DNA of 64,000 nucleotides from Zoogloea dura. Its GTDB lineage: Bacteria; Pseudomonadota; Gammaproteobacteria; Burkholderiales; Rhodocyclaceae. The position numbers and the translations under genes are program-made. The DNA is taken from assembly GCF_012927165.1 (NCBI RefSeq), contig NZ_JABBGA010000006.1, positions 1-64,000 on the forward strand, read 5' to 3'. Shown here piece by piece: positions 21,818-32,000 of the stretch (position 1 is its first letter; each line of letters opens with the position of its first letter). The notes beneath the pieces are model-generated. The model did not search any database. It was not told the DNA's origin and worked only from the letters and a program-made list of their open reading frames with translations.

Positions 21818-23215
21818 ATGGCCTCTACCGTCCGCACCCGCTTCGCCCCCAGCCCCACCGGCTACCTGCACATCGGGGGCGCGCGCACGGCGCTGTTCTC
21901 GTGGGCCTATGCCCGTCGCCATGGGGGGCAGTTCATCCTGCGCATCGAGGACACTGATGTGGCCCGCTCCACCCCCGAGGCGGTGCAGGCCATCCTGGAC
22001 GGCATGAACTGGCTCGACCTGGGCTGGGACGAGGGGCCGTTCTACCAGATGCAGCGCATGGACCGCTACAAGGTGGTCATCCAGGAGATGCTGGCCGCCG
22101 GCACCGCCTACCCCTGCTACATGCCGCCGGAAGAGCTCGACGCCCTGCGCGAGGCCCAGCGGGCCCGTGGCGAGAAGCCCCGCTACGACGGGCGCTGGCG
22201 CCCCGAGGCCGGCAAGCTGCTGCCCGAGCCCCCCGCCGGGGTGCAGCCGGTGATCCGCTTCAGGAACCCCACCGAAGGCGTGGTGGCCTGGGACGATCTG
22301 GTCAAGGGCCGCATCGAGATCGCCAATGCCGAGATGGACGACCTGATCATCGCCCGCGCCGACGGCACACCTACCTACAACTTCTGCGTGGTGGTGGACG
22401 ACTGGGACATGGGCATCACCCAGGTGATCCGCGGCGACGACCACGTCAACAACACCCCGCGCCAGATCAACATCCTGAAGGCCCTGGGCGCAGTCGTGCC
22501 GCAGTATGCCCACCTGTCGATGATCCTCGGCGATGACGGCCAGAAGCTGTCCAAGCGCCACGGCGCGGTGAGCGTGACCCAATACGACGACGACGGCTAC
22601 CTGCCGGAAGCGGTCATCAACTACCTGGCGCGCCTGGGCTGGAGCCACGGCGATGACGAGATCTTCTCCCGCGAGCAGCTGGTGGAGTGGTTCGACCTGG
22701 ACCACATCACCCCGTCGGCCGCCCAGTTCAACACCGAGAAGCTCAACTGGCTCAACGCCCACTACATCAAGCAGACCGACAATGCCCGCCTGGCGGCCGA
22801 TGTCAGCCGCCGGCTGGCCCGTCGTGGTGTGGACCCGGAGAGCGGCCCGGCGCTGGAGGCCATCATTGCCCTTTACAAGGACCGGGTGAGCACGCTCAAC
22901 GAACTGGCCGATGCGGCCGAGGCCTTCTACATCGACCTGCATCCGGCCGACGAACTGATCGCCCAGCACGTCACCGAGGTGGTCCGGCCGGCCCTCGCCA
23001 CCCTGCGTGGCAAGCTGGCCGAGGCCGCCTGGGAGAAGGCCCTGCTCAGCGCTGCGATCAAGGAGACCTGCACCGCCCATGGCCTGAAGATGCCCCAGGT
23101 GGCCATCCCCCTGCGGGTCGCCATCCTTGGCCAGCCCCAGACCCCGTCCATCGACGCGGTGCTGGAAACCATGGGGCGCGACCTGGTGCTGGCCCGCATC
23201 GACCGGGTTCTGTAA
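21818..23215 (+). CDS. gltX: Glutamyl-tRNA synthetase
   Basis: 465 residues, class I synthetase charging tRNA-Glu. The HIGH box is in [20 protein letters not shown] (about 8-27) and the KMSKS equivalent is [11 protein letters not shown] (about 242-252). The helical anticodon-binding domain fills the last 150 residues. The frame is open from 21776, but the ATG at 21818 gives [15 protein letters not shown], the normal family N-terminus; the extra 14 residues are unlikely. A TAAAAT (21781-21786) upstream could serve as its -10 box. The gene is convergent with the glycine-zipper protein. Confidence 0.97.
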   Translation: MASTVRTRFAPSPTGYLHIGGARTALFSWAYARRHGGQFILRIEDTDVARSTPEAVQAILDGMNWLDLGWDEGPFYQMQRMDRYKVVIQEMLAAGTAYPCYMPPEELDALREAQRARGEKPRYDGRWRPEAGKLLPEPPAGVQPVIRFRNPTEGVVAWDDLVKGRIEIANAEMDDLIIARADGTPTYNFCVVVDDWDMGITQVIRGDDHVNNTPRQINILKALGAVVPQYAHLSMILGDDGQKLSKRHGAVSVTQYDDDGYLPEAVINYLARLGWSHGDDEIFSREQLVEWFDLDHITPSAAQFNTEKLNWLNAHYIKQTDNARLAADVSRRLARRGVDPESGPALEAIIALYKDRVSTLNELADAAEAFYIDLHPADELIAQHVTEVVRPALATLRGKLAEAAWEKALLSAAIKETCTAHGLKMPQVAIPLRVAILGQPQTPSIDAVLETMGRDLVLARIDRVL

Positions 23216-23216
23216 A

Positions 23217-23250
23217 AGCGGCGCAGGGGCGGTTTCGGCCGCCCCTGCGC
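23217..23250 (-). terminator. Terminator between gltX and the glycine-zipper gene
   Basis: Perfect 12-bp stem GCGCAGGGGCGG (23221-23232) / CCGCCCCTGCGC (23239-23250) with loop TTTCGG. On the minus strand it is followed by CGCTTTT, so it works best as the terminator of the glycine-zipper gene, and may also stop gltX transcripts. Confidence 0.7.
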
Positions 23251-23270
23251 GCCGGTAGCGGGCCTGAGGG

Positions 23271-24086
23271 TCAGAAGTCCCGGCTGCCCTGGGCCGGGCG
23301 GGATCCGCCGCCGGCCACGATCTCTCCGTTACGGATCCGTACCGCATCACCGTTGCGCCAGGCGGGCTCGCTCTGTTGCTCGATCACGCGGCGGGTGCCA
23401 TCTTCCATGCGTACGGTGACGCGATAGTGGCTGACCGTGCGGACGCGGCGCTCCGCTTCGTTGCCGGCAAAACCTCCCAGCACCGCACCACCGATGCGTG
23501 CCAGCTGCTTGCCGGAACCTTCGCCCACCTGGTGGCCGAGCACGCCGCCGAGAATGGCGCCGCCCACTGCACCGATGCCGGTGCCTTCACCCTTTTGCTG
23601 GACCGCCTCCACGTGCTCGATCACGCCGCAGTCGCGGCAGATCGGGGGCGGGGCTTCGGTGACGCGGCGGGCGTCCGGGCTGCCCGGCGGCGGCGGGGCG
23701 GGGACGGCGTCGTTGGGGATGGCCGCTGCGGCCGGCTGGCTGGGCGGGTTGGCAGGTGTGGATCTGGCGTGGGGCTTGGACGCTGCCTTGGGGGCGCTCT
23801 CGCGGTGTTCGGCTTTGGCCGGGCGTGTCGCGGTGGGTTCGGCGGGCGCTGCCACCGCACTGGCCGGCGGCTCGGCGGCAGCCAGGGCGGGCGGTGGCAC
23901 GGGATCGGCGGGAATCGCCGGGACGCCGGGGGTCGTCGCGATGGCTTCGGTGGCGGGCTGGTTTGAACCGAAATCGGGCAGTACTCCGGCGATCTTGGCG
24001 ACACCTGCCAGGCTGACGGCGGTGACAGATGCGGCGGCGACCCACAGCATGGGGTGCAGGCCGGGGCGGGCAGGGGTAGTGCTCAT
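23271..24086 (-). CDS. Glycine-zipper 2TM domain envelope protein
   Basis: 271 residues. A single N-terminal membrane segment (about 12-33, MLWVAAASVTAVSLAGVAKI) is followed by a long Pro/Ala-rich low-complexity linker (about 40-150) and a C-terminal domain with the glycine-zipper pattern GIGAVGGAILGGVLGHQVGEG and GGAVLGGFAGNEAERRVR, as in the Rickettsia 17-kDa antigen/SlyB-like group. Such proteins span or crowd the periplasm and associate with the envelope; precise function is unknown. Two Cys in a CRDCG motif precede the zipper. The last 50 residues form a small beta domain (VTVRMEDGTRRVIEQQSEPA). Tandem AAAGGCCTTT repeats lie upstream. Confidence 0.82.
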   Translation of the reverse strand: MSTTPARPGLHPMLWVAAASVTAVSLAGVAKIAGVLPDFGSNQPATEAIATTPGVPAIPADPVPPPALAAAEPPASAVAAPAEPTATRPAKAEHRESAPKAASKPHARSTPANPPSQPAAAAIPNDAVPAPPPPGSPDARRVTEAPPPICRDCGVIEHVEAVQQKGEGTGIGAVGGAILGGVLGHQVGEGSGKQLARIGGAVLGGFAGNEAERRVRTVSHYRVTVRMEDGTRRVIEQQSEPAWRNGDAVRIRNGEIVAGGGSRPAQGSRDF

Positions 24087-24146
24087 GGTTTTCTCCTGTT
24101 GAGGTGGAGAGAGTAACGCCGGCCGTCGCCACAGGGGGACTGCTGC

Positions 24147-24176
24147 AAAGGCCTTTTACACAAAGGCCTTTCACAC
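24147..24176. repeat. Two tandem 15-bp units each with an AAAGGCCTTT palindrome
   Basis: AAAGGCCTTTTACAC (24147-24161) and AAAGGCCTTTCACAC (24162-24176) differ at one base. Each contains the 10-bp palindrome AAAGGCCTTT. They lie 61 bp upstream of the glycine-zipper gene start and downstream of the MnmC-like gene stop, in a place where an operator could act. The function is not known. Confidence 0.6.
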
Positions 24177-24213
24177 AAAATATGCTTACAAACCGCCGTG
24201 TCGCCACCGCGTC

Positions 24214-25410
24214 TCACTCGTCCCCGCCCCGGTCGGGGCGCGGGGGTTTGAGCAGGTAGCGGGCCGGGTCGACGGCATCCACCAGGTCCTGCTCCAGTGG
24301 CAGGGGGGCGTCGTTGAGCTGGCAGGCCAGCAGTTCTCCCATCAGGCTGGCCCACACCAGCCCCCGGGCGCCGAAGCCGGATACGGCATACAGGCCGGGG
24401 TGCCGCGGGATGTCGGCAAGCGGCGTGGTCCGCTCGGCACGGTCCACTGCGGGAACGGCGCCGACCATCGGCAGGCGGTCGGGGGAGGCGGGGCGGAAGC
24501 CGACCCGCCCGCCGAGCGTGGCGGGGTCGAAGGCCGCCGCGTAGCCGGGCAGGATGAAATCTAGCTTGGTGAGGTTCTCCCGATGCTCTTCTTCTCGCAG
24601 TTCGCTGCCGTCGTCGTCGGCAATGAAGGTGGCGCCGGCGCAGCGGATCCCATCCACCTCCGGGCTGACGTAGCCCAGCCGGCACACCACGATGCGGGGG
24701 GCGCTGCCTGAGGTGGCAGGCAGATGCGAGACCTGGCCCCGTGCCGGCCTGACCGGCAGCGGCGCGGCCTGGGGCAGGGCGCGGATGCCCACTCCGTTGG
24801 CCAGGATGGCCACGGGCGCACGGGCGATTTCGGTGCCGTCCGCGGCGAGGGCGATCCAGTCTCCGGCGACGCGTTCGAGGCGTGCCAGATGCTGTCTGAA
24901 GTGTGTGCTGATTTGCTTGCCGCCGGCCGCCAGGTTGCTGGCGCACAGGCTGGGCGGCTGGATCCAGCCGCCGCCGGGGAACCACCAGCCACCCAGCTCC
25001 ACCGGCCAGTCGGCCAGCTTGCCGGCTTCTTCCCGGTCGACGAAGCGGAGATAGTTGGCGGGAGGGCGATGGGCGTCCACCACGGCGCGCATCTTGGTTT
25101 CCTGCTTTGCATCCCGCGCGAGATGCAGCACCCCGGTGGCCTCCCAGCGTACCGGGTGGCCGCGCTCGGCGAGCTGTGCGAGGTGGCGCAGCCCATGCAG
25201 AAAGCCGGCCCGCGTGATGCGCGCCAGGCGGTTGTCGTCCAGGCTGGGCAGGGGCCGGAACACGCCGGCGCGATTGCCCGACGCGCCCTGGCCTGGGCGG
25301 TCCGCCTCGTCGATGATGCTGATCCGCCAGCCGCGGGCGGCGAGGCGCTCGGCAACGGAGGTGCCGGCAACGCCGGCTCCGATGATCAGGGCAAATCTTT
25401 CTTTTGGCAT
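24214..25410 (-). CDS. mnmC: FAD-dependent oxidoreductase, stand-alone MnmC oxidase domain
   Basis: 398 residues from ATG at 25408-25410 (MPKERFALIIGAGVAGTSVA). The dinucleotide-binding GxGxxG lies at residues 10-15, followed by the DAO fold. GASGNRAGVFRPLP, the GGWWFPGGGWIQPPSLC segment and the C-terminal GLYAVSGFGARGLVWASLMGELLA match the C-terminal oxidase half of MnmC, which removes the carboxymethyl group from cmnm5s2U34 in tRNA. E. coli MnmC fuses this to a methyltransferase; that half is absent here and no separate methyltransferase gene is adjacent. The frame is open upstream to 25494, but 25410 matches the family start. Confidence 0.8.
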   Translation of the reverse strand: MPKERFALIIGAGVAGTSVAERLAARGWRISIIDEADRPGQGASGNRAGVFRPLPSLDDNRLARITRAGFLHGLRHLAQLAERGHPVRWEATGVLHLARDAKQETKMRAVVDAHRPPANYLRFVDREEAGKLADWPVELGGWWFPGGGWIQPPSLCASNLAAGGKQISTHFRQHLARLERVAGDWIALAADGTEIARAPVAILANGVGIRALPQAAPLPVRPARGQVSHLPATSGSAPRIVVCRLGYVSPEVDGIRCAGATFIADDDGSELREEEHRENLTKLDFILPGYAAAFDPATLGGRVGFRPASPDRLPMVGAVPAVDRAERTTPLADIPRHPGLYAVSGFGARGLVWASLMGELLACQLNDAPLPLEQDLVDAVDPARYLLKPPRPDRGGDE

Positions 25411-26029
25411 AATCGGGTCCTTGGGAGGGTCTGTTATCCGTTTGTGGCAACATGCTCCGCTTCGTGCCCAGGCAGGGCGGTCGTCAGGGGGCAAGACCTG
25501 TGATTGCAGGGCTTTAATCCAATATCGATTGCGTGGTTGCCTTGTGCTTAATCCCGTTTTGGGGGCGTCACGAAACGTGGGGAAAATGGATGAACATTGG
25601 AGCTTTTAGCATTGCCTTCAAGAAAAATTCATTTGGCATTAATGTCAGGGCGTTGCCCAGGTTCGCTGTGTGGTGACATCAGCGATTGGGCAGCTCTTGG
25701 GCTTTACGGAGTCTTGCCATGCCCGCCTGCCGTGTGTTAAATATTTCTAATGCCGTGGTGCTTTCTTGCTGATGACAGAAAAAATCATATGGAATGATCC
25801 GGGGTGCTGCCAGGAGGGGGCATGGTAGTTCTTCACACCATGCAGGTTGTAAAAACCGGTAAAATGTAAGCTTGGTGCAAGCTTTGCATTCATTCGGCTT
25901 TTTTGGGGGTTTGGTTGCATCAAAATTGCTGATTTCGACAGAGAGCGTGCTGATGAGTTGCGGTGGGTTTCGGGTGAGTGCTTCTGTTGCGGTAGTGGTA
26001 ATGAGTGTAATTCTTGAATCGGCGGTGCA
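25411..26029. other. Long intergenic region upstream of the capsule locus
   Basis: 619 bp without a convincing gene, clearly AT-richer than its left neighbour. It separates the divergent MnmC-like gene from the capsule PKS and probably holds the main capsule promoter. A minus-strand open frame of 119 codons (25679-26038) is present but has no recognisable family, so I do not annotate it. A sigma-54-like box and an overlapping inverted repeat lie at 25868-25890. Confidence 0.6.
25868..25890 (+). promoter_or_regulatory. Candidate sigma-54 promoter / inverted repeat for the capsule locus
   Basis: TTGGTGCAAGCTTTGCA contains GG (25874-25875), exactly 10 bp, GC (25886-25887), with a consensus TTGCA -12 element; the -24 element keeps TGG but not GCACG. 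Overlapping it is an exact inverted repeat AAGCTTG (25868-25874) / CAAGCTT (25878-25884). Either reading would make this a control site about 140-160 bp before the PKS start. Confidence 0.33.
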
Positions 26030-29000
26030 ATGAGTCAATCAGGGGCGTCTCGGGTCGGAGGGGGGGCGGCTGCCGGTGGCTTGTCCGGTTGTTCGGACGT
26101 GGCCATTGTCGGTCTGGCTTTCCGTTTTCCCGGCGATCTATTCAACGAGGCAGGGCTCTGGCAGGCCTTGCGGGACCGCCAGGATCTCATCGGTACAATT
26201 CCTTCCGATCGCTGGGCCGTTGGCGAATTGTGCCATCCGCGGCGTGGCGAGGCAGGGCGGAGTGTCACGTTTTCGGCCGGTGTGTTGTCCCGCATCGATG
26301 AATTTGACGCGTCCTTCTTCGGCATTTCACCGCGCGAGGCTGCCTGGCTCGACCCTCAGCAAAGGCTCTTGCTGGAGCTGGCCTGGGAAGCGACGGAAAA
26401 TGCGGGTATCCCGGCATCCGCCCTCGCCGGCTCCGATTGTGCCGTGTACGTCGGCATGTCCAGCCTGGATTACGGAACCCGCGGGCTGGACGACCTGGCC
26501 AGCCTGTCCGCTTATTCGATGACGGGCAATACCCTGAGCGTGGCGGCGAACCGGCTGTCCTATGTGTTTGATCTGCATGGGCCGTCCCTGGTTGTAGACA
26601 CGGCCTGCTCCTCCTCGCTTGTGGCGCTGCATCACGCATGCAACAGCCTGCGTTCGGGAGAGGCCTCGACCGCCCTGGTGGGCGGAGTCAACCTGTTGCT
26701 GCACCCCTATCCCTTTGTGGGCTTCACCAAGGCGTCCATGCTGTCGGCGGGAGGGCGCTGCAAGCCCTTTGACGCGTCGGGGGATGGCTATGTGCGCTCG
26801 GAGGGGGGCGCGGTGCTGATTCTCAAGCCGCTTGAGAAGGCGCTGGCCGACGGAGACGAGATCCATGCGGTGATCCTGGCGAGCGGTGTCAATGCCGACG
26901 GGGCGCGCAAGACAGGCATCACCATTCCCAGCAGTGCCGGCCAGGCCGAATTGATGCGGGAGGTACTGGCCCGCAGTGGCCTCGCTGCGGATGAGGTGGA
27001 CTTTGTCGAGGCGCATGGCACGGGCACCGCAGTTGGTGATCCTGTCGAGGCCGCGGCTATTGGGCAGGTATATGGTCGCGCTCGTTCGCGGCCCTTGCCG
27101 ATAGGCTCGGTCAAGGCCAATCTCGGCCACCTGGAGCCGGCGTCGGGCATGGCTGGTTTGATAAAGGCTGTCCTGGCACTCAAGAACCGGGCATTGCCTC
27201 CCGCCCTTCATCTCGATAAGCCGAATTCGCATATTGATTTCGCGGGGCTCAATCTCGAATTGGTCACCGAATACCGGGCACTCGAAAAGCAGAATGGCCG
27301 GGCCCTGGTGGCGGGTGTCAATTCATTCGGGTTCGGTGGGGCCAATTCCCACGTATTGCTGCAGGAATATACCCCTGTCTATTCTGTCGGGCAGGCCGAG
27401 CCTGTTGCGGGTTTGCCGCCCTTGTTCATTTCTGCGCGTGGGCATGCCGCCCTGAAAGCCCTTGCGGGGCATTACGCCGCGCTGCTTGATGGGGCATCGC
27501 CGGAAGCGTTTTACGACCTTGCGCATGCCGCCGCTTATCGACGGGACCGCCTTGACAGCCTTCTGGCGCTGTCGGCGGCAACGCCGGAGGAGGCTCGGGA
27601 ATCCCTGTCCCGTTATGCTGCGGGCGAAATGCCCCGGGGTCTGGTCGTCGAGGATGCCCTGCCTCAGGCGGGCGATGTGGCCTTTGTTTATTCGGGCAAC
27701 GGGGCCCAGTGGGTCGGCATGGGCCGTGCCATGCTGGCCGGGTCAGCCCGCTTTGCCGAGATCCTGGCCGGGCTCGATGAGCAGATGCGCGTGCCGGCCG
27801 GGTTTTCCCTGCTGCTCGAGTTGCAGGCAGACGGAGACGCGGCAAGGCTCGATGACACCGTAGTGGCTCAGCCCCTGCTTTTTGCGATCCAGGTGGCGGT
27901 GACCATGCTGCTGCGGGAACGTGGGGTCGAGGCGACGGCCGTGTGTGGCCACAGCGTGGGGGAAGTGGCGGCGGCATGGGCTGCCGGCGCACTGTCCCTT
28001 GAGCAGGGCATTCGGGTCATCTGCGCGCGCAGCCAGGCCCAGGGGCTGACCCGAGGCGCCGGGCGCATGGCTGCGGTTGGTCTGTCGGTTCAGGCCATGC
28101 GGGCCGTGCTGGCCGAATCGGGAGGCGATGCCGATATCGAGGTTGCCGGCATCAACAGTCCGGACAGCATCACGATATCCGGCAGCCTGGAAGGGCTGCA
28201 GCGTCTGCGCGGGCCGATCGAAGCCCGGGGCGTGTTCTTCCGCCTGCTCGATCTGGACTATGCCTTCCACAGCCGGCACATGGACCCGATAGCGTCCGAT
28301 CTGGCCGGACGGCTGGATGGGCTGGTGCCCGAGAGGGGCGGGCAGGCCGTTTTCGTCTCGACGGTCACGGGCGACGTGCTTGATGCAGCCGCCCTTGGCG
28401 CCGACTACTGGTGGCGCAATGTGCGTGAGCCGGTGCGCTTTGCGGATGGTGTGGCCAGGCTCGCTGCGCTGGGCTGCCGGGTGTTCGTGGAGATCGGCCC
28501 GCATGCCATCCTGCAGCGCTACATCACCGAATGCCTGGGGGCGGGTGGGCTGGTAGGGCGGGCTCTGCCGACCCTGAGGCGCAATGATGATGCCCCGGAG
28601 CGGATAGCCGATACGGCCCTGCGCGCCCTTCTGCTGAATCGCCGACAGAATCTCGAGGCCTGCTTTCCCCGGGCCGGGCGACGGGTTCGCCTCCCCAACT
28701 ATCCCTGGCAGCGCGAGCGCCACTGGCATCCGGCAACGAGCGAGGGGCTGCGGGCGATCATGCGTCGGCGGGTCCATCCCCTGTTGGGCTGGCCTCTGCC
28801 TGAAGCCGAGGCGGCCTGGGAGAACATTGTCGATCCCGTGCTGGAGCCCTGGCTGGCAGACCACCGGGTGGGCGGGGCTATCGTCTTTCCCGGCGCCGCC
28901 TACCTCGAGCTTGCGCTTGCCGCCGCGCGGGAGTGGTGCAGTGGGGATGCGTTCGTCGTGGAGCAGCTCGACATCGTCGCGCCGATGGTCTTCGACGGCG

Positions 29001-32000
29001 AGCATGCCCGCAGCGTTCACTTGATCGTCAATCCCAGGGATGGGGGCTTCCAGATCCGCAGTCGCCAGCGTCTGGGGACGGATGAATGGGTGCTCCATGC
29101 GGCCGGGCGGCTGCTCGAAGCGACTGGCCGGCTGGCCTTGCCGGTGATACCAGCGCCGGAAGCGCACGCCCGCTACGTTGCGCACGAAACGCATTACCGC
29201 CTTGCGGAGAGCCTCGGTCTTGATTACGGGCCCGCCTTCCGGGGGTTCCAGGACGCGCGGGTGGACGGGGCCCTGCTCGAAGCCCGTGTGGCCTTGCCGG
29301 ATGCGCTGGACGGGCAGTCCTTCCTGTTGCATCCGGCGGTGATGGACCTGTGTTTCCAGTCCCTGGTGGATTTCTTCGGTGAAGCCATTGCCGCAGGGCG
29401 GGGGATTGCCTTCCTGCCTGTCAAGGTTGGGCGGCTGGATGTTGTCGGGCATGACCAGGTGACTTCCTTCCGGGCCCGCCTCAAGCGTGGCAGCGCCCGC
29501 TCCGTTGTGGCGGATTTCGAATTGCTGGACAGCCGTGGCGGCTTGCTTGCGCGGGCCTCCGGCTGTCGTTTCCGGGCTGCGCCCCTGAAGCGCCACGACC
29601 GCCATGCGGTGTCTGCCTGGGAGACCCGCGTCGTGCCCTTGCCGCACCCGGTTGATGCGGCAAGCGCGTCCTTGCCGGCCCTGCCCGCGATGCTCGATAG
29701 CATGCGGACCGGGCTGGCGGCACGGGCCGGGGAGCGTCTTGGATGGTTCCGGGAGACCTTGCCGCTGGTCGAGGCCCTGACCTTGTCCTTCGCACATCAG
29801 GCCATGCTTGGCCTGGCGCTTGCCCACCCTGACGACTGGCGGGCCCGTCTGGCCACGCCGCATGCGCGCTGGGTGGCAGCCCTGCTGGAGCAGGAGGGGC
29901 TGGTGGAGCAGCAGAGGGGGCGTGCCGTGGTGGTTGCCGAGCCTGATCTGCCACCTGCCGATGAGTTGTGGCGGGTGTTGCTGCAGGATGCCCCTGCCTG
30001 CCTGCCGCAACTGGCCTTGCTGGGGCGCGTGGGCGCCAGGCTGCCAGAGTTGCTGCGAGGAGGTGCCGACGCTGGCGCTTTGGTTCGGGAACTGCGCCAT
30101 TCCCCCATCGCGGAGGCACGCCATGATGATGATCCGGCCTACCTGGGCACCCGGCTCGCGGCTGAGGCGCTGCTGCGCAAGCTGACCCGGGAGTTGCCAG
30201 CCGGGCGGAAGCTGCGTGTCCTTGAGCTTGCTGCCGGCTCCAGCGAATTGCCCAGAGTTGTGGCCGCCACCGGTCGCAATGATGCCTTCGACTACGTGCT
30301 GGCGGTGCCGGACGAGGAGGTTCGGGCACGCCAGCATGCCGAGTACCACGAGCAGCCTGGCGTGGCGGTGGTGCACCTTGATGCGTCCAACTGGACGCTG
30401 ACTGCCGGGCAGGCTTTGCCTGCGCCCTTCGATGTGGTCATCGTCCGCCATTGCCTGCACCGTGCCAGCGACCCCCGGGGAGCACTGGCGCAGGTTCGGG
30501 CCTGGCTCGCCAGGGGAGGCGTCGTGCTGCTTGCAGAACGTCACCCGGACTGGAGTGCGGACTTCCTGGAGGGGCTCGACCCTGCGTGGTGGCAACAGCC
30601 CGAGGGCGAAGCGCTCGACAGCCTGCCGCATTCATCGCTGCGTTCCCCTGTTGTCTGGCAGCAGGCCCTGGCGGATGCAGGCTTCAATCCCTGCGAGGTT
30701 CTCACCGAGACGGCCGGCGACGGTCTGGCTGTGGGGGCTTACCTGCTCCTCGCCAGAAAGCCTGATGAGGATGCCGCCGATCCGGTGGTGCCGGAGGCCG
30801 GCACCACCAGCTGGTTGCTCCAGGCCGACGAGGCCTCCGTTGATCTCGCCCAGCGCCTGCGTGGCAGGCTGGAGGCGGAGGGCCAGCAGGTGGTCGTGAC
30901 GACGGAGCGGGAAGACGTGCTGCCGGAAGGGCTCGGCAACCTGGTCTGCCTGCGGGGCTGGAACGACACCTCGGACAAGGCCGGACAGGGGCTTGCCGAG
31001 CTGATGCGTGACGTGCAGGCGCTCGGCCGGCGCTCCGCGCAGGCTCCGCGTCTGTGGTGTGTCACCCGTGGTGGCGCCATGGCGTCCAGGGTGCCGGCCG
31101 GTTCGGCGCCCAAGCCCTGGCAGGCCGCGCGGTGGGGCTTCGGGCGTGTCGTGATGAACGAATTTCCCGCGCTGGGCTGCACCCTGGTTGACCTGGCCTG
31201 CGATCCGGCCGGGCCGGACACGCCCCTGCGGCTAGGGAACGAGTTGCTCAGGCCGGATGGTGCCAGCGAGATCATCCTCTCTGCCGGCGCGCGCCATGGT
31301 TTGGTGCTGGATGCCGCGGCTGGCGGGCGTTCGACCGTGGCGTCCGAGGGGGCACGCTTCCGTCTGGACTTCCACGTGGCAGGGCAACTGCGCAATCTCG
31401 TGTGGCTGCCCGGAGTTGAGACCCCCCTTGGCGAGGGCGAGATCGAGGTCCAGACCCGGGCCACCGGACTGAACTTCAGGGATGTGATGTACCTCATGGG
31501 GCTGCTCCCCGATGAGGCCGTGGAGAACGGCTTTGCCGGTGCCAGTCTGGGGCTGGAGTTCTCCGGTGTGGTCAGCCGGGTCGGCGCCGGCGTGCGCGAC
31601 CTGCAGCCGGGCGATGCGGTGATGGGCTTCGGTGCCTCCTGTTTTGCCAGCCATGTGCTCACCCGGGCGGACGCGGTGGCGCGCATGCCCGAGGAGTGGA
31701 CCTTCGAGGCTGCCGCCACGGTGCCGACGGTCTTCCTCACCGTGTATTACGCGCTGCGCCAGCTGGCCAACCTCCAGCCCGGCGAGCGGGTGTTGATCCA
31801 CGGTGCCGCCGGTGGCGTGGGGATTGCCGCGATCCAGCTGGCCCGCCATATCGGCGCCGAGGTGTTTGCCACTGCCGGCAGCGCCGAGAAGCGTGACTTC
31901 GTGAGGCTGCTGGGAGCCCACCATGTATTCGATTCCCGTAGCCTGGCGTTCGCCGACGACGTTCTCGCGGCGACCGGGGGCGACGGCGTGGACGTGGTGC

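Noticed and set aside
25679-26038. 119-codon minus-strand open frame upstream of the PKS
   Set aside because: No recognisable domain and no ribosome-binding site; it extends into the PKS start and the region is better explained as regulatory.
30212-30760. Active C-methyltransferase domain in the PKS
   Set aside because: The SAM-binding glycine loop is replaced by AAGSSELP, so activity is not supported by sequence.
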